From Candidatus Methylomirabilota bacterium (GTDB lineage Bacteria; Methylomirabilota; Methylomirabilia; Rokubacteriales; CSP1-6), in assembly GCA_036001065.1 (NCBI GenBank), contig DASYUQ010000100.1, positions 1-55,136 on the forward strand: a stretch of DNA of 55,136 bases, written 5' to 3'. This document shows positions 27,931 through 38,106 of this stretch, one piece after another. Under the pieces are notes generated by a model. The model saw nothing but the letters and a program-made list of their open reading frames with translations, had not been told where the DNA came from and did no database searches. The position numbers and the translations under genes were made by a program. Within the stretch, counting starts at the first letter, position 1. Every line of letters begins with the position of its first letter.

Positions 27931-28707
27931 TCACGCACGGCGTGACTCTCCCAAATAGGCCTTGATCACGAGCGGGTTCGCCCGTACCTCGTCGGGCTTG
28001 CCCTCGGCGATCTTCTGGCCCATGTCGAGCACGGCCACCCGGTCGGAGATGTCCATGACCACGCCCATGTCGTGCTCGATCAGGATGGTGGTCGTGCCCC
28101 ACTCCTCGTTGACGTCGAGGATGAAGCGCGCCATGTCCTCCTTCTCTTCCTGGTTCATGCCGCCCATGGGCTCGTCGAGCAGCAGGATCTTGGGATCGAG
28201 CGCCAGCGCGCGTCCCAACTCCACCCGTTTCTGGAGCCCGTAGGGCAGCGAGCCCGTCGGGCGCCGGCGCAGGTCCTGGATCTTCAGGAAGTCGATGATG
28301 TCCTCGACCCGCCGGCGGTGGACGACCTCCTCCCGCTGGGCCAGCCCCCAGTAGGCGACCGACGCCAGCACGCCCGATTTCATGTGGACGTGCCGGCCCA
28401 GCATGAGGTTGTCGAGCACCGTCATGCCCTTGAAGAGCGCGATGTTCTGGAAGGTCCGCGCCACGCCCAGCTCGGCGATCCGCGAGGGATGGTGGCGGGT
28501 GACGTCGGCGCCGTCGAGCGCGATGCGGCCGCTGTCGGGATGATAAAACCCGTTGATCATGTTGAGCAGCGTCGTTTTGCCCGCGCCGTTGGGGCCGATG
28601 ACCGAGAGGATCTCGCTCCGCGGCACCTCCAGGCTGACGCGGGCCACGGCCTGCACGCCGCCGAACGCCTTGGACACCTCGCGGATCTCCAGCTGGGAGG
28701 ACATCAT
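27931..28707 (-). CDS. livG: Liv-type ABC transporter ATPase, LivG (cluster 1)
   Basis: A 258-residue ATPase: Walker A GPNGAGKTTLLNMINGFYHP, Q-loop GVARTFQNIALFKGMTVLDN, signature-equivalent LPYGLQKRVELGRALALDPK, Walker B ILLLDEPMGGMN, and IEHDMGVVMDISDR. The LPYGLQKR version of the signature is shared with the cluster 2 copy. Tandem ATGs lie at 28707 and 28704; a family 1 repeat sits where a Shine-Dalgarno would be. An upstream extension through the repeat is unlikely to be coding. Confidence 0.94.
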   Translation of the reverse strand: MMSSQLEIREVSKAFGGVQAVARVSLEVPRSEILSVIGPNGAGKTTLLNMINGFYHPDSGRIALDGADVTRHHPSRIAELGVARTFQNIALFKGMTVLDNLMLGRHVHMKSGVLASVAYWGLAQREEVVHRRRVEDIIDFLKIQDLRRRPTGSLPYGLQKRVELGRALALDPKILLLDEPMGGMNQEEKEDMARFILDVNEEWGTTTILIEHDMGVVMDISDRVAVLDMGQKIAEGKPDEVRANPLVIKAYLGESRRA

Positions 28708-28710
28708 TCG

Positions 28711-28782
28711 TCGGAGGGGGCGGAGGCTGCCCCCTCCGACACCTCCCCGGCCCGGCTTGCGCCGGCCAAGCCGGCGCTCGAA
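28711..28782 (-). repeat. Family 1 double-hairpin repeat, copy e
   Basis: Long palindrome TCGGAGGGGGC / GCCCCCTCCGA (28711-28739), spacer CACCTCCCC, and short hairpin GCGCCGGC / GCCGGCGC (about 28760-28779). It lies immediately upstream of the cluster 1 livG start. Confidence 0.8.
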
Positions 28783-29020
28783 GCGCCCGACCCTCGCGCG
28801 GAGGCGGAGAGCCCCGCGGCTCTCGCCGCCGACCTCGTGGTGTGAAGCCGACGGCGAGCGTGCGGACTGCCCGGGGTTCGGGATGGCCGGGGGCTGCGAG
28901 ACCCGTTCCCTCCAACCAGCCAGCCCACGCGCGCGGGTGGGGAACCGCCCGGCGACCATCGCCGCCGACCTCGTGGTCGAGCCGTCCCCGGCCATCCCGG
29001 GGCCGGGGCCGTCCGCGCGC
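28783..29020. other. Intergenic region between liv clusters 1 and 2
   Basis: The rest of the 313-bp gap. TCGCCGCCGACCTCGTGGT occurs exactly twice in direct orientation, at 28823-28841 and 28959-28977, 136 bp apart. I see no gene and no convincing promoter, so cluster 1 may depend on transcription from cluster 2. Confidence 0.45.
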
Positions 29021-29842
29021 TCACGACAGCCATCGTTTGCGCCGCCGGTAGTGCTTCACGTCGCGGTAGCTCTTGCGCTGTCCGACGCCGGTGAGCCCCA
29101 GGTAGAACTCCTTGATGTCCTCGTTCTGGCTGATCGCCTTGGCGTCGCCGTCGAGGACGATGCGGCCGTTCTCCATCACGTACCCATACTGGGCGAACCG
29201 GAGGGCCATGGCGGCGTTCTGCTCGGCGAGCAGGACGGCCACGCCTTCCTCGCGGTTCATGCGGCTGACGATGTCGAAGATCTCGTTCACCAGCATCGGC
29301 GCCAGCCCCATGGACGGTTCATCGAGCAGCATGAGCTTGGGCCGCGCCATGAGGGCCCGGCCGATGGCCAGCATCTGCTGTTCGCCGCCCGAGACGTAGC
29401 CGGCCTTGACCTGGCGCCGCTCGCGCAGGCGGGGGAAATAGCGGTAGACGAGGTCCAGGTCCTGCCTCAGCGCCCGGCCATTGCGCCGGGTGTAGGCACC
29501 GGTCAGCAGATTCTCCTCGACCGTGAGGTGCTCGAAGACGTGACGCCCCTCCATCACCTGGACGATCCCGCGCCTGACCACCTCGGCCGGGTCCTTCCGG
29601 TGAATGGCCTCTCCCAGAAACTGGATGTTCCCCTTGGTGACCGCGCCCCGCTCGGTCCGCAGCAGCCCCGAGACGGCCTTCAGCGTCGTGCTCTTGCCGG
29701 CGCCGTTGCCCCCCAGGAGGGCCACGATGCCCCCCTCGGGGACCTGGAGCGACACCCCCTTCAACACGAGGATCACGTGGTCGTAGATGACCTCGATGTT
29801 GTTGACCGAGAGCAGCGGCCGGGGGGCCCCGCCCACGCTCAC
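29021..29842 (-). CDS. livF: Liv-type ABC transporter ATPase, LivF (cluster 2)
   Basis: A 273-residue ATPase: Walker A GGNGAGKST, signature VSGGEQQMLAIGRAL, Walker B LMLLDEPSMGLAP, and tail KSYRDVKHYRRRKRWLS shared with the cluster 1 LivF. The GTG at 29842 lies four bases from the stop of the binding-protein gene upstream, with AGGGAC before it. It is the last gene of cluster 2. Confidence 0.95.
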   Translation of the reverse strand: MSVGGAPRPLLSVNNIEVIYDHVILVLKGVSLQVPEGGIVALLGGNGAGKSTTLKAVSGLLRTERGAVTKGNIQFLGEAIHRKDPAEVVRRGIVQVMEGRHVFEHLTVEENLLTGAYTRRNGRALRQDLDLVYRYFPRLRERRQVKAGYVSGGEQQMLAIGRALMARPKLMLLDEPSMGLAPMLVNEIFDIVSRMNREEGVAVLLAEQNAAMALRFAQYGYVMENGRIVLDGDAKAISQNEDIKEFYLGLTGVGQRKSYRDVKHYRRRKRWLS

Positions 29843-29846
29843 GTCC

Positions 29847-31166
29847 CTACTTTTCCTTCGCGCAGTCGCGCATGGTGTAGCCGAGCTTCTTGGCCTCCTC
29901 CACCGCGGCCGCCTCCAGCTTCGGGCGCACGACCTCGCGGATGGGCTCCATCCAGTCGGAGACGATGTTCCACTTCTTGCCGTCCCACTGCTGGACCAGG
30001 GCCAGCCCGTTGCCCTCGTGGTTCTCGCAGGTGACCCGGAGGGGGCGCATCATGCCCTTCATGCCCAGCTCCTCGAGACGCTTCTCGGTGAGGTTCAGGT
30101 TCTCGAAGCCCCACCGCACCTGCTCGCCGGTGAGCGGCTTGTTGCCGGACTTCGTCATGGCCGTGCGGATCGCCTCGACGTTCAGCATGGCGTTGATCGC
30201 CATGCGGTTGTAGAGCACCTCGCCGACCGCCTCGCGCTTGGCCGCGCCCTTCCCCTTGTCATAGACGTGCTTGAAGATGTCCTGGTGGACCTTGAAGTTG
30301 GCCCCGGGAGCGTGGAACGTCATGGACTTGTAGCCCTTGGCGCCATCACCAGCGGGGACCACGTCGGCCTCGGTGCCCGTCCACCAGTTGCCCACCATGT
30401 GGTCCATCTTGTAGCCGATGGCCGCCGCCTCCTTCACGGCCACCTGGTTCATCACGCCCCAGCCGGACACGAAGATCCAGTCGGGGTTCAGACGGCGGAT
30501 CTGCAGCCAGGTCGACTTCTGCTCCTGGCCCGGGTGGTCGACCGCCAGCAGCGTGAGCTCGAAGCCGTACTTGCGGGCGAGCTCCTCCAGGGTGGGGTTG
30601 GCCTCCCGACCGTACGGGCTGTTGTGGTAAATGTGGGCGATCTTCTTGCCCTTGAGCTTCTCCACCCCGCCTTCCTGCTGCCCCACGTACTTGACGAAGG
30701 CCGAGGCCTGGCTCCAGTAGGTCATGGGGAAGTTGAACACCCAGGGGAACCAGCGCCCGTCGGCGGAGGCCGTCATGCCGTAGCCCATCGAGTGGATGAC
30801 GACCTTGTCGCCCGGGGCCTTGGGGATCAGCTGGTAGGTGATGCCGGTGCTGTAGGGGTTGACCAGCACGGGGCTCCTGGACTTCAGCCGCTCGTAGCAC
30901 TCGACTCCCTGCTTGGTGTCGTACTGGGTCTCGCACTCCTCGAAGGCGATCTTGACTCCGTTCACGCCTCCGTCGCGCTCGTTGACGAGGTTGAAGTAGT
31001 CGCTGGCGCCGTTGGCGATGGGAATGCCGCTGGGGGCGTACGGTCCGGTCCGGTAGACCAGGAGCGGGATGAAGATCGACTTGTCCTGGGCCGGAGCCAC
31101 CGCCGCCAAGGGCCCGGCGGCCACGGCCAGCGCCAGCAGGACACTCAGGAGCAGCTTCACGCGCAT
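29847..31166 (-). CDS. Periplasmic substrate-binding protein, Liv type (cluster 2)
   Basis: A 439-residue binding protein with a signal peptide (MRVKLLLSVLLALAVAAGPL, cleavage near AQD) and a type I periplasmic fold. It is only distantly similar to the two cluster 1 binding proteins. The mature part contains PLLVYRTGPYAPSGIPIANG and the ligand-cleft region YWSQASAFVKYV. Divergence from the cluster 1 proteins suggests a different ligand. It lies between LivM and LivF genes. Confidence 0.94.
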   Translation of the reverse strand: MRVKLLLSVLLALAVAAGPLAAVAPAQDKSIFIPLLVYRTGPYAPSGIPIANGASDYFNLVNERDGGVNGVKIAFEECETQYDTKQGVECYERLKSRSPVLVNPYSTGITYQLIPKAPGDKVVIHSMGYGMTASADGRWFPWVFNFPMTYWSQASAFVKYVGQQEGGVEKLKGKKIAHIYHNSPYGREANPTLEELARKYGFELTLLAVDHPGQEQKSTWLQIRRLNPDWIFVSGWGVMNQVAVKEAAAIGYKMDHMVGNWWTGTEADVVPAGDGAKGYKSMTFHAPGANFKVHQDIFKHVYDKGKGAAKREAVGEVLYNRMAINAMLNVEAIRTAMTKSGNKPLTGEQVRWGFENLNLTEKRLEELGMKGMMRPLRVTCENHEGNGLALVQQWDGKKWNIVSDWMEPIREVVRPKLEAAAVEEAKKLGYTMRDCAKEK

Positions 31167-31183
31167 GGGTTGCCTCCTCTCTG

Positions 31184-32260
31184 TTAGTGGGGGAACGGCC
31201 AGAGACGCAGCTTTTCCTTGGTGATCTGCCAGAGCCGCGCCAGTCCGTGTGGTTCGACGATCAGGAAGAAGATGATGAGGGCGCCGAACACCATGAGCTC
31301 GATCTGCTTCTGCAGCGCCACCGGCAGCCCGAGTCCGACCAGATGCGGCGCGTTGGTCAGGAAGATGGGGACCAGCACGATGAACGCCGCTCCGAGGAAC
31401 GACCCGAGAATGCTGCCGAGGCCGCCGATGATGACCATGAAGAGGACTAGGAAGGAGATGTTGATGTCGAAGGCCTGCGTCTCGGCGCTGCCGAGGTAGA
31501 GGAAGACCAGCTCGGCCCCGGCCACGCCGCAGTAGAACGAGCTGATGCCGAACGCCAGCAGCTTGGTCCGCAGCGGGCGGATCCCGATGATCTCGGCGGC
31601 GATGTCGCGGTCGCGGATGGCCATCCAGGCCCGGCCCAGGCGCCCGCGCACCAGGTTCTTGGCCACCAGGCCGAAGACGGCGACGAACGCCAGGGCCATC
31701 ACGTACCGGGCTCCGGCGGTGGCGTTGGGACCGGTGACCAGCACGCCCAAAACCTCTCGGTCCGGCGCGGTGATGGTGCCGGAGGGCGCGTAGTTGACGA
31801 ACCAGGCGACCTTGTTGAAGAGCCAGAGGAGGAAGAACTGGGCGGCCAGGGTGGCCACCGCCAGGTAAAAGCCCTTGATGCGGAGGCTGGGGATCCCGAA
31901 GAGCAGCCCCACGCCGGCCGCGACGAGGCCGGCCAGGAGGAACACGGCGACGATGTCGAGGTGGGGGAACGCCGTGGACAGCTTGAAGGCGCTGTAAGCC
32001 CCTACCGCCATGAACCCGCCGGTGCCGAGCGAGAGTTGCCCGGCGTAGCCGGTGAGGAGGTTGAGCCCGAGGGCGGCCAGCGCGTAGACCAGAAGCGGGA
32101 TGAGGACCGCCTGCAGCCAGTACTCGCTGGCCAGGGCCGGCGGGATCACGAAGGCGGCTGTCAGAGCCAGGGTGACCGCCACGCGATCCTGGACGATCGG
32201 GAAGATCGCCTGGTCGCTGGCGTAGGTCGTCTTGAACTGGCCGGCCGTGCGGTAGATCAC
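31184..32260 (-). CDS. livM: Liv-type ABC permease, LivM (cluster 2)
   Basis: A 358-residue permease with about ten hydrophobic segments. GLNLLTGYAGQLSLGTGGFMAVGAY, GIPSLRIKGFYLAVATLAAQ, the coupling loop GRAWMAIRDRDIAAEIIG, and VIIGGLGSILGSFLGA are the LivM landmarks. It is co-linear with the cluster 1 LivM, including the short N-terminal extension before the first helix. The GTG/ATG region at 32260 has no competing start. Confidence 0.95.
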   Translation of the reverse strand: MIYRTAGQFKTTYASDQAIFPIVQDRVAVTLALTAAFVIPPALASEYWLQAVLIPLLVYALAALGLNLLTGYAGQLSLGTGGFMAVGAYSAFKLSTAFPHLDIVAVFLLAGLVAAGVGLLFGIPSLRIKGFYLAVATLAAQFFLLWLFNKVAWFVNYAPSGTITAPDREVLGVLVTGPNATAGARYVMALAFVAVFGLVAKNLVRGRLGRAWMAIRDRDIAAEIIGIRPLRTKLLAFGISSFYCGVAGAELVFLYLGSAETQAFDINISFLVLFMVIIGGLGSILGSFLGAAFIVLVPIFLTNAPHLVGLGLPVALQKQIELMVFGALIIFFLIVEPHGLARLWQITKEKLRLWPFPH

Positions 32261-32300
32261 GCTGTCACATCAGCTCCAGGCGACGTCAGTCGGAGCCGCA

Positions 32301-33233
32301 TCACACCCGCTCGATGATCTTCTCGCCGAACAGTCCCTGCGGCCGGAACAGGAGGAAGACCAGGGCCAGCCCGTAGGCGAACCAGTTCTCGATCGCCCCG
32401 CCGACGAGAGGTCCCCAGTAGACCTCGCCGATCTTTTCGCCGACGCCGATGATGAGGCCACCCGCGATGGCGCCCGGCACCGAGGTGAAGCCGCCCAGGA
32501 TGAGGACGGGCAGCGACTTCAGCGCGATGAGCGAGAGGCTGAACTGCACGCCGCTCTTGGCGCCCCACATGATGCCGGCGACGATGGCGACACCCCCCGC
32601 CACCGACCAGACGATGATCCAGATGGTCTTGAGCGGGATCCCGATGGAAAGCGCCGCCTCGTGATCGTCAGCGACCGCGCGCAAGGCGCGCCCGACCCGG
32701 GTTCCGTGGAAGAAGACGGCGAGCACAGCCACCAGGATCGCCGCCGTCACGCCGGCGGACAGCTCGAGCTCGTTCACGAGGACGCCGGCCACGCTGAAGG
32801 ACCGGTCCGGGATACCGACGTCGAGCCGCTTGACGTTGCTGCCCCACAGCAGCTCGCCGAAGCCCTCGAGGAAGAAGGTGAGCCCGATGGTGGCCATGAA
32901 CAGGATGATGTGCTCCTGGTTGACCAGCGGGCGCAGCACCACCCGCTCGATGGCGAAGGCGAGCAGGATCATCACCAGCGCGGTGAGCCCGAGGGCGAAA
33001 ACGACGGGCACGCCGCGCTCCATGAGCCCGACCAGGGTCAGCGCCGCGAACAGCACCATCACCCCCTGGGCGAAGTTGAAGACGCCCGACGCCTTGAAGA
33101 TCAGCACGAAGCCCAGGGCGACCAGCGAGTACATGAGCCCGGCAACGACCCCGCCGATCAGCACCTCGACGAAGAACGCCGGGCTCCCCGCGATATCGGC
33201 GAAGGGCGCCACCAACCCGTAGAGCACGTCCAT
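32301..33233 (-). CDS. livH: Liv-type ABC permease, LivH (cluster 2)
   Basis: A 310-residue permease. GLMYSLVALGFVLIFKASGVFNFAQGVMVLF is the LivH hallmark, GRALRAVADDHEAALSIGIPL the coupling loop, and ILGGFTSVPGAIAGGLIIG follows. The ATG at 33233 was preferred over the GTG three bases upstream because GGGAG is then six bases away. A family 1 repeat lies directly upstream of that ribosome-binding site. Confidence 0.94.
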   Translation of the reverse strand: MDVLYGLVAPFADIAGSPAFFVEVLIGGVVAGLMYSLVALGFVLIFKASGVFNFAQGVMVLFAALTLVGLMERGVPVVFALGLTALVMILLAFAIERVVLRPLVNQEHIILFMATIGLTFFLEGFGELLWGSNVKRLDVGIPDRSFSVAGVLVNELELSAGVTAAILVAVLAVFFHGTRVGRALRAVADDHEAALSIGIPLKTIWIIVWSVAGGVAIVAGIMWGAKSGVQFSLSLIALKSLPVLILGGFTSVPGAIAGGLIIGVGEKIGEVYWGPLVGGAIENWFAYGLALVFLLFRPQGLFGEKIIERV

Positions 33234-33246
33234 CACGCGCTCCCGC

Positions 33247-33317
33247 CGAGCGCCGGCTTTGCCGGCGCAATCCCTCTCTGGGGGAGGCTCGGAGGGGGCC
33301 TCGACGGCCCCCTCCGA
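33247..33317 (+). repeat. Family 1 double-hairpin repeat, copy f
   Basis: Short hairpin GCGCCGGC / GCCGGCGC at 33250-33268, spacer GGGGGAGGCT, and long palindrome CGGAGGGGGCC / GGCCCCCTCCG at 33290-33316. It lies between livG and livH of cluster 2. Confidence 0.85.
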
Positions 33318-33320
33318 TTT

Positions 33321-34105
<785 letters not shown>

Positions 34106-34109
<4 letters not shown>

Positions 34110-36022
34110 CGCGCCACCTCCCGGATCCTGAGATCGGCGCGCACGGTGCCGGTCCGGCCGTCCTCGTAGGTCACCTTCGCCTCGACCGCCACGTGCCCCT
34201 GATCGGAGTAGAGCGCGTCGATCAGCGCGGCGTACTTCTGGGCGATGTACCCGCGCCGGACCTTGCGCGTCCGGGTGATCTCCTCGTCGTCGGGGTCCAG
34301 CTCTTTATGGAGGATCAGGAATTTTCGGATCTGGGCGCCGCGCAGCACGTCGTCGTCCCGCAGGCTCCGGTTGACCCGGACGACCTCCTGGTGGATCAGA
34401 TCGTAGACCTCCGGCTTCTGGCTGAGGTCGGTGTAGCTCGTGTAGGTAATCCCCCGCCGCTCGGCCCAGTTCCCGACCGCCGCCAGGTCGATGTTGATAA
34501 AGGCTGCGACGGAGGGCCGCGCCTGCCCGGTGCAGACCGCCTCCCGGATGTACGGGGAGAACTTGAGTTTGTTCTCCAGGTACTTCGGGGCAAAGATCGT
34601 CCCGTCGGCCAGGCGGCTCACGTCCTTGGCGCGGTCGATGATCTTCAGGTGGCCATCGCGGTCGAGGAAGCCCGCGTCGCCCGAGTGGACCCAGCCCTCC
34701 CGGACCATCTGCTGTGTCGCCTCGACGTTCTTGTAGTAGCCCTGGAAGACTCCGGGGCTCCGATAGAGGACTTCCCCCCCTGGGGAGATGCGGATCTCCA
34801 CCCCGGGCAGCGGCGTCCCCACGGTGTCGAGCCGGACGTCCCCGTCTTTATGGATCGAGAGGAGGGCGCTGGCTTCGGTCATGCCATAGAGCTGCTTGAC
34901 GTTGATGCCGAGCGATCGGAAGAACACGAAGATCTCGGGACCGATGGCCTCGCCGGCGGTGTAGGCGATGCGGATGCGCCGCATCCCGAGGTTGTCCCGG
35001 AGCGGCCCGTAGACCAGGAGTCGTCCCAGCGGGTAGAGGAGGCGGCGCCACGGCGCCACCGGCTGGCGGCTGAGCCGGCGCCGCTCGATGTCCTGCGCCA
35101 GGTCGAGGAAGAAGTGGACCAGCTTCCGCTTGGGCCACGCCGCGTCCTCGATGCGGATCATGACGTTGGTCAAGAGGTTCTCCCAGATCCGCGGCGGCGC
35201 GAAGAAGTACGTCGGACCGATCTCCTTCAGATCCTGGAGCACGGTCGCCGCGCTCTCGGGGCAGTCGACGGAGAAGCCGGCGACGATGGACTGGGCATAG
35301 GAGAAGAAGTGGTCCCCCACCCAGGCCATGGGCAGGTAGGCGAGCACCTCCTCGTCGCGGCGGAGGCCTTCGGCGGCGATGGCGTTGCGCGCCGTCGATA
35401 TTAGATTTCGGTGGGAGAGCATGGCGCCCTTCGGAGTCCCGGTGGTCCCCGAGGTGTAGCAGATGATGGCGATATCGTCGGCGGTGCCCTTGGCGACCTC
35501 GTCGTCGAAGTACGTCGGGTTGTCGAGGGCGAACTTGGCACCGAGCTCCTGGAGCCGCTCGAGGCTCACCAGGAACGGCTCGGCGTAGGACCGCATCCCC
35601 CGCGGATCCTCGTAGATGATGACCTCGAGATGCGGGCATTGCTCCTTGACGTGGAGGAGCTTGTCCACCTGCTCCTGGTCCTCGACCACCGCGAACCTCG
35701 CCTCGGCGTGATCGACGATGTACGCGAGCTCCTTCTCGATCGAGTCCTGGTAGAGCGGAACGGGCACGCCGCCCAGGACCTGGGTCGCCGCCACGGCCCA
35801 GTAGAGCTGCGGGCGGTTGTCGCCGATGATGGCCGTCTTGTCGCCGCGCGCGAAGCCCAGCGAGGCCAGGCCCAGCGCGATGCGCCGGGCCTGCGCGAGG
35901 TAGTCGCTCCAGGTGTACGACCGCCAGATCCCGTACTCCTTCTCCCGGATGGCGACCTTCCGGGGGAAGCGTTGCGCATCGTGTCTGACGAGCTTCGGGA
36001 AGGTATCGAGCTCGGGCGTCAT
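34106..36022 (-). CDS. Long-chain-type acyl-CoA synthetase (cluster 2)
   Basis: A 638-residue AMP-forming acyl-CoA synthetase, paralogous to the one in cluster 1. Motifs: YTSGTTGTPKGAMLSHRN near residue 190, LAYLPMAWVGDHFFSYAQ, QLYGMTEASALLSI, GWVHSGDAGFLDRDGHLKIIDR, and C-terminal EITRTRKVRRGYIAQKY. It activates a carboxylic acid imported by the adjacent ABC system. The ATG at 36022 has GAGGGG upstream; a longer frame is unlikely to be coding. It is the first gene of cluster 2 and sits about 130 bp from a near-consensus promoter. Confidence 0.94.
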
Positions 36023-36153
36023 CGAGCCCCTCGGGCCATCACGGGCAATCTCTCTCTCTCCCCGTCGCGAGTACGTCCAAATCGCCTCCACGCTGGTGCT
36101 CACGAGCGGACCGCTGAACTCCAGGCTGGAGAAGGGCGGCGTCGAGTGGCGAA

Positions 36154-36182
36154 AGTCTAACGAAGCCCACGGGGGCTGTCAA
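36154..36182 (-). promoter_or_regulatory. Strong sigma-70 promoter of the liv/acyl-CoA synthetase operon
   Basis: On the minus strand TTGACA (36177-36182), a 17-bp spacer and TAGACT (36154-36159) form a near-consensus promoter. It gives a leader of about 125 bases before the acyl-CoA synthetase start. It is the only good promoter found for the minus-strand genes from 36.0 down to 20.3 kb. Confidence 0.7.
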
Positions 36183-36227
36183 GCATTTGGGCCGGAATGA
36201 CGAGCACTTACGCTGAGGTGGCCCCCG

Positions 36228-36464
36228 TCAGCGCAGCGCCTTGTCGATCAGCGGCAGGGCCGTGAGACACGTCACCGTCAGCGTCGCGGCGAAGGGCAGG
36301 CCCTTGCCCAGGACTGTTTGGCGAGCGCCAGCGCCGTCGGGCTCTTCTCGAGCAGCTCCTGACACCACTTCTCGACCTCGGCCCGGAGGTCCTGGAGCGG
36401 GACGGTTGATGGTGATCCAGGCCACGCCGTCCTTCTTCTCGTAGAGGATGTCCGTGTAGGTCAT
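36228..36464 (-). pseudogene. Remnant of an enoyl-CoA hydratase gene
   Basis: With GGGAGG before the ATG at 36464, the frame encodes MTYTDILYEKKDGVAWITIN and RP, the exact opening of crotonase-family enzymes, then leaves the family. In another frame (about 36308-36395) LRAEVEKWCQELLEKSPTAL and ALAKQSWA match the C-terminal region of the same family (MenB/DpgD-like). About 180 residues in between, including the oxyanion hole, are missing. The last 25 or so codons are of unknown origin. Confidence 0.75.
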
Positions 36465-36563
36465 CTGTCCTCCCACTGCGGATCTTGAACGCGCTGGCGG
36501 AGCGAGGAGGCGGGCCTCGTGCGCCCACCCCCCTGGCCGGCTGCTCCGCTTAGATCCTTTCGC

Positions 36564-37910
36564 TCAGACCCTAACGAAGAAGGGCAGGAGCAGGAACGCC
36601 GCCGAGATGATGACCATGTACAAGGCGAAATAGAGGATGCAGTAGCCCATGATGTCCCGAAACTCCAGCTTGGCCACGCCGAGGAGCGGGATCGCCCAGA
36701 ACGGCTGGATGATGTCCGTGATCATGTCGCCCCAGGCGTAGGCGATGATCGTCATCGCATTGGAGACGCCCAGGCTCTTGCCTGCTGCGATGATGTACGG
36801 CGCCTCAATGGCGAACTTCGACCCGCCGGAGGGGACGATGTAGTTCAGGATCCCCGAGTACCAGACGACGACGAAGGGGTACGTGGTCTGGCTCGCGATG
36901 GCGGTAAACCAGCCGGCCATGACTTCCGCCAGCCCGGAGAAGCGGATGATTCCGAAGATGCCGGCGTAGAAGGGGAACTGGATGACCACGCCCCAGATGA
37001 AGTTCCCCGCCTCCGTGGCGGCCTTGAGGAAGGAGGCGGGCGTCCAGTGCAGCAGAATGCCGATCATGAGAAGCGTGAAGTTCACCGCATCCAGGTTGAC
37101 ACCGGCAAACCCCTTGTCGCGGAAGTACCACCACAGCCAGATGAGCCCCCCGATGCCCACGACCAGGTTGATGCTGGGCGAGTGTTCCACCCGCTGGGCG
37201 GGCGTCATCTGGCGGGACCTGGCCGGCGCCGTGAACCCCTTCTCCTTGACCAGCGCCGGGTCGGCCTCGACAGTGTCTTCGCGTCGCGGGTGCATCGTGG
37301 GCCCGAAGACCGTGAGGGCGACCAGGATGATGGCGGCCAGGATGAGATTGAACGGATGGAACGTGGTTTCCGTGATCGGGATGATCCCGATGTCCTTCTC
37401 GAGGAAGTGCTTCGGCGTGGCTACCAGGAGCGTGGCCGAGCCCGAGAGACCCGAGTGCCACATGACCCCGAGCCCGAGGTAGGCAGTCGCCACCAGCAGC
37501 CGGTAGTCGACGCCGCGTTGCTTTTGCACCATGAAGCGGGTGAACACGGCCGACCCCACGATCGACAACCCCCAGTTGAACCAGGCCAGGACCATGGACA
37601 CGAGGGCCATCAGAGCGATGGAGCCCTTGGGGCTCTTGGGGAGACCGGCGAGGCCGCTCAGGATCCGGTTGAAGAACGGCGTGGTCGCCAGGATGTACCC
37701 GGTCACGATGATCAGGCACATCTGCATGGCGAAGCTCAGCAGGATCCAAAAGCCGTTGCCCCAGTGCTGCACCAACTGGTAGGGCGTCGCCTTGGTGAAG
37801 ATCAGCCCGAGGATGTAGGTGATGACTGAGAGGATGACCGCGATGATCCAGGCATCGGGGACCCAGCGCGTGCTCCAACGGGTCAGCGCCCCCGCCAGCC
37901 GTTGCAGCAT
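36564..37910 (-). CDS. atoE: Short-chain fatty acid permease, AtoE family
   Basis: A 448-residue polytopic permease of the AtoE (TIGR00366) family, which takes up short-chain fatty acids such as acetoacetate or butyrate. Hallmarks: WGNGFWILLSFAMQMCLIIVTGYILA, FNWGLSIVGSAVFTR, GLSGSATLLVATPKH, and VPSGGSKFAIEAPYIIAA near the C-terminus, with about ten hydrophobic segments. I chose ATG 37910 because GGGAGG is six bases upstream and MLQRLAGALTRWSTRWVPD aligns with the start of E. coli AtoE. Longer in-frame starts at 37949 and 38003 lack such a site. Confidence 0.93.
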   Translation of the reverse strand: MLQRLAGALTRWSTRWVPDAWIIAVILSVITYILGLIFTKATPYQLVQHWGNGFWILLSFAMQMCLIIVTGYILATTPFFNRILSGLAGLPKSPKGSIALMALVSMVLAWFNWGLSIVGSAVFTRFMVQKQRGVDYRLLVATAYLGLGVMWHSGLSGSATLLVATPKHFLEKDIGIIPITETTFHPFNLILAAIILVALTVFGPTMHPRREDTVEADPALVKEKGFTAPARSRQMTPAQRVEHSPSINLVVGIGGLIWLWWYFRDKGFAGVNLDAVNFTLLMIGILLHWTPASFLKAATEAGNFIWGVVIQFPFYAGIFGIIRFSGLAEVMAGWFTAIASQTTYPFVVVWYSGILNYIVPSGGSKFAIEAPYIIAAGKSLGVSNAMTIIAYAWGDMITDIIQPFWAIPLLGVAKLEFRDIMGYCILYFALYMVIISAAFLLLPFFVRV

Positions 37911-38057
37911 GAATCGCCTCCCTCTGTCGGCCAGGTGTCTGAACGCCATGGCGGCGGAGTCCTCACGCCGCGTCGCTACACCTATAACGGGTCGCGCTCC
38001 CACCCCCTCGAGATGCTCGAATCGAAGAGCGGGCAGACATGCTGTCGCCCGCGGCGG

Positions 38058-38087
38058 ACTCTAGCCAACCGGCGAAGGACTTGTCAA
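38058..38087 (-). promoter_or_regulatory. Putative sigma-70 promoter of the AtoE gene
   Basis: On the minus strand TTGACA (38082-38087), an 18-bp spacer and TAGAGT (38058-38063), in the gap between the enoyl-CoA hydratase and AtoE genes. The leader would be about 145 bases. Confidence 0.6.
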
Positions 38088-38106
38088 CGGACGGTCGCTG
38101 TCTCGG

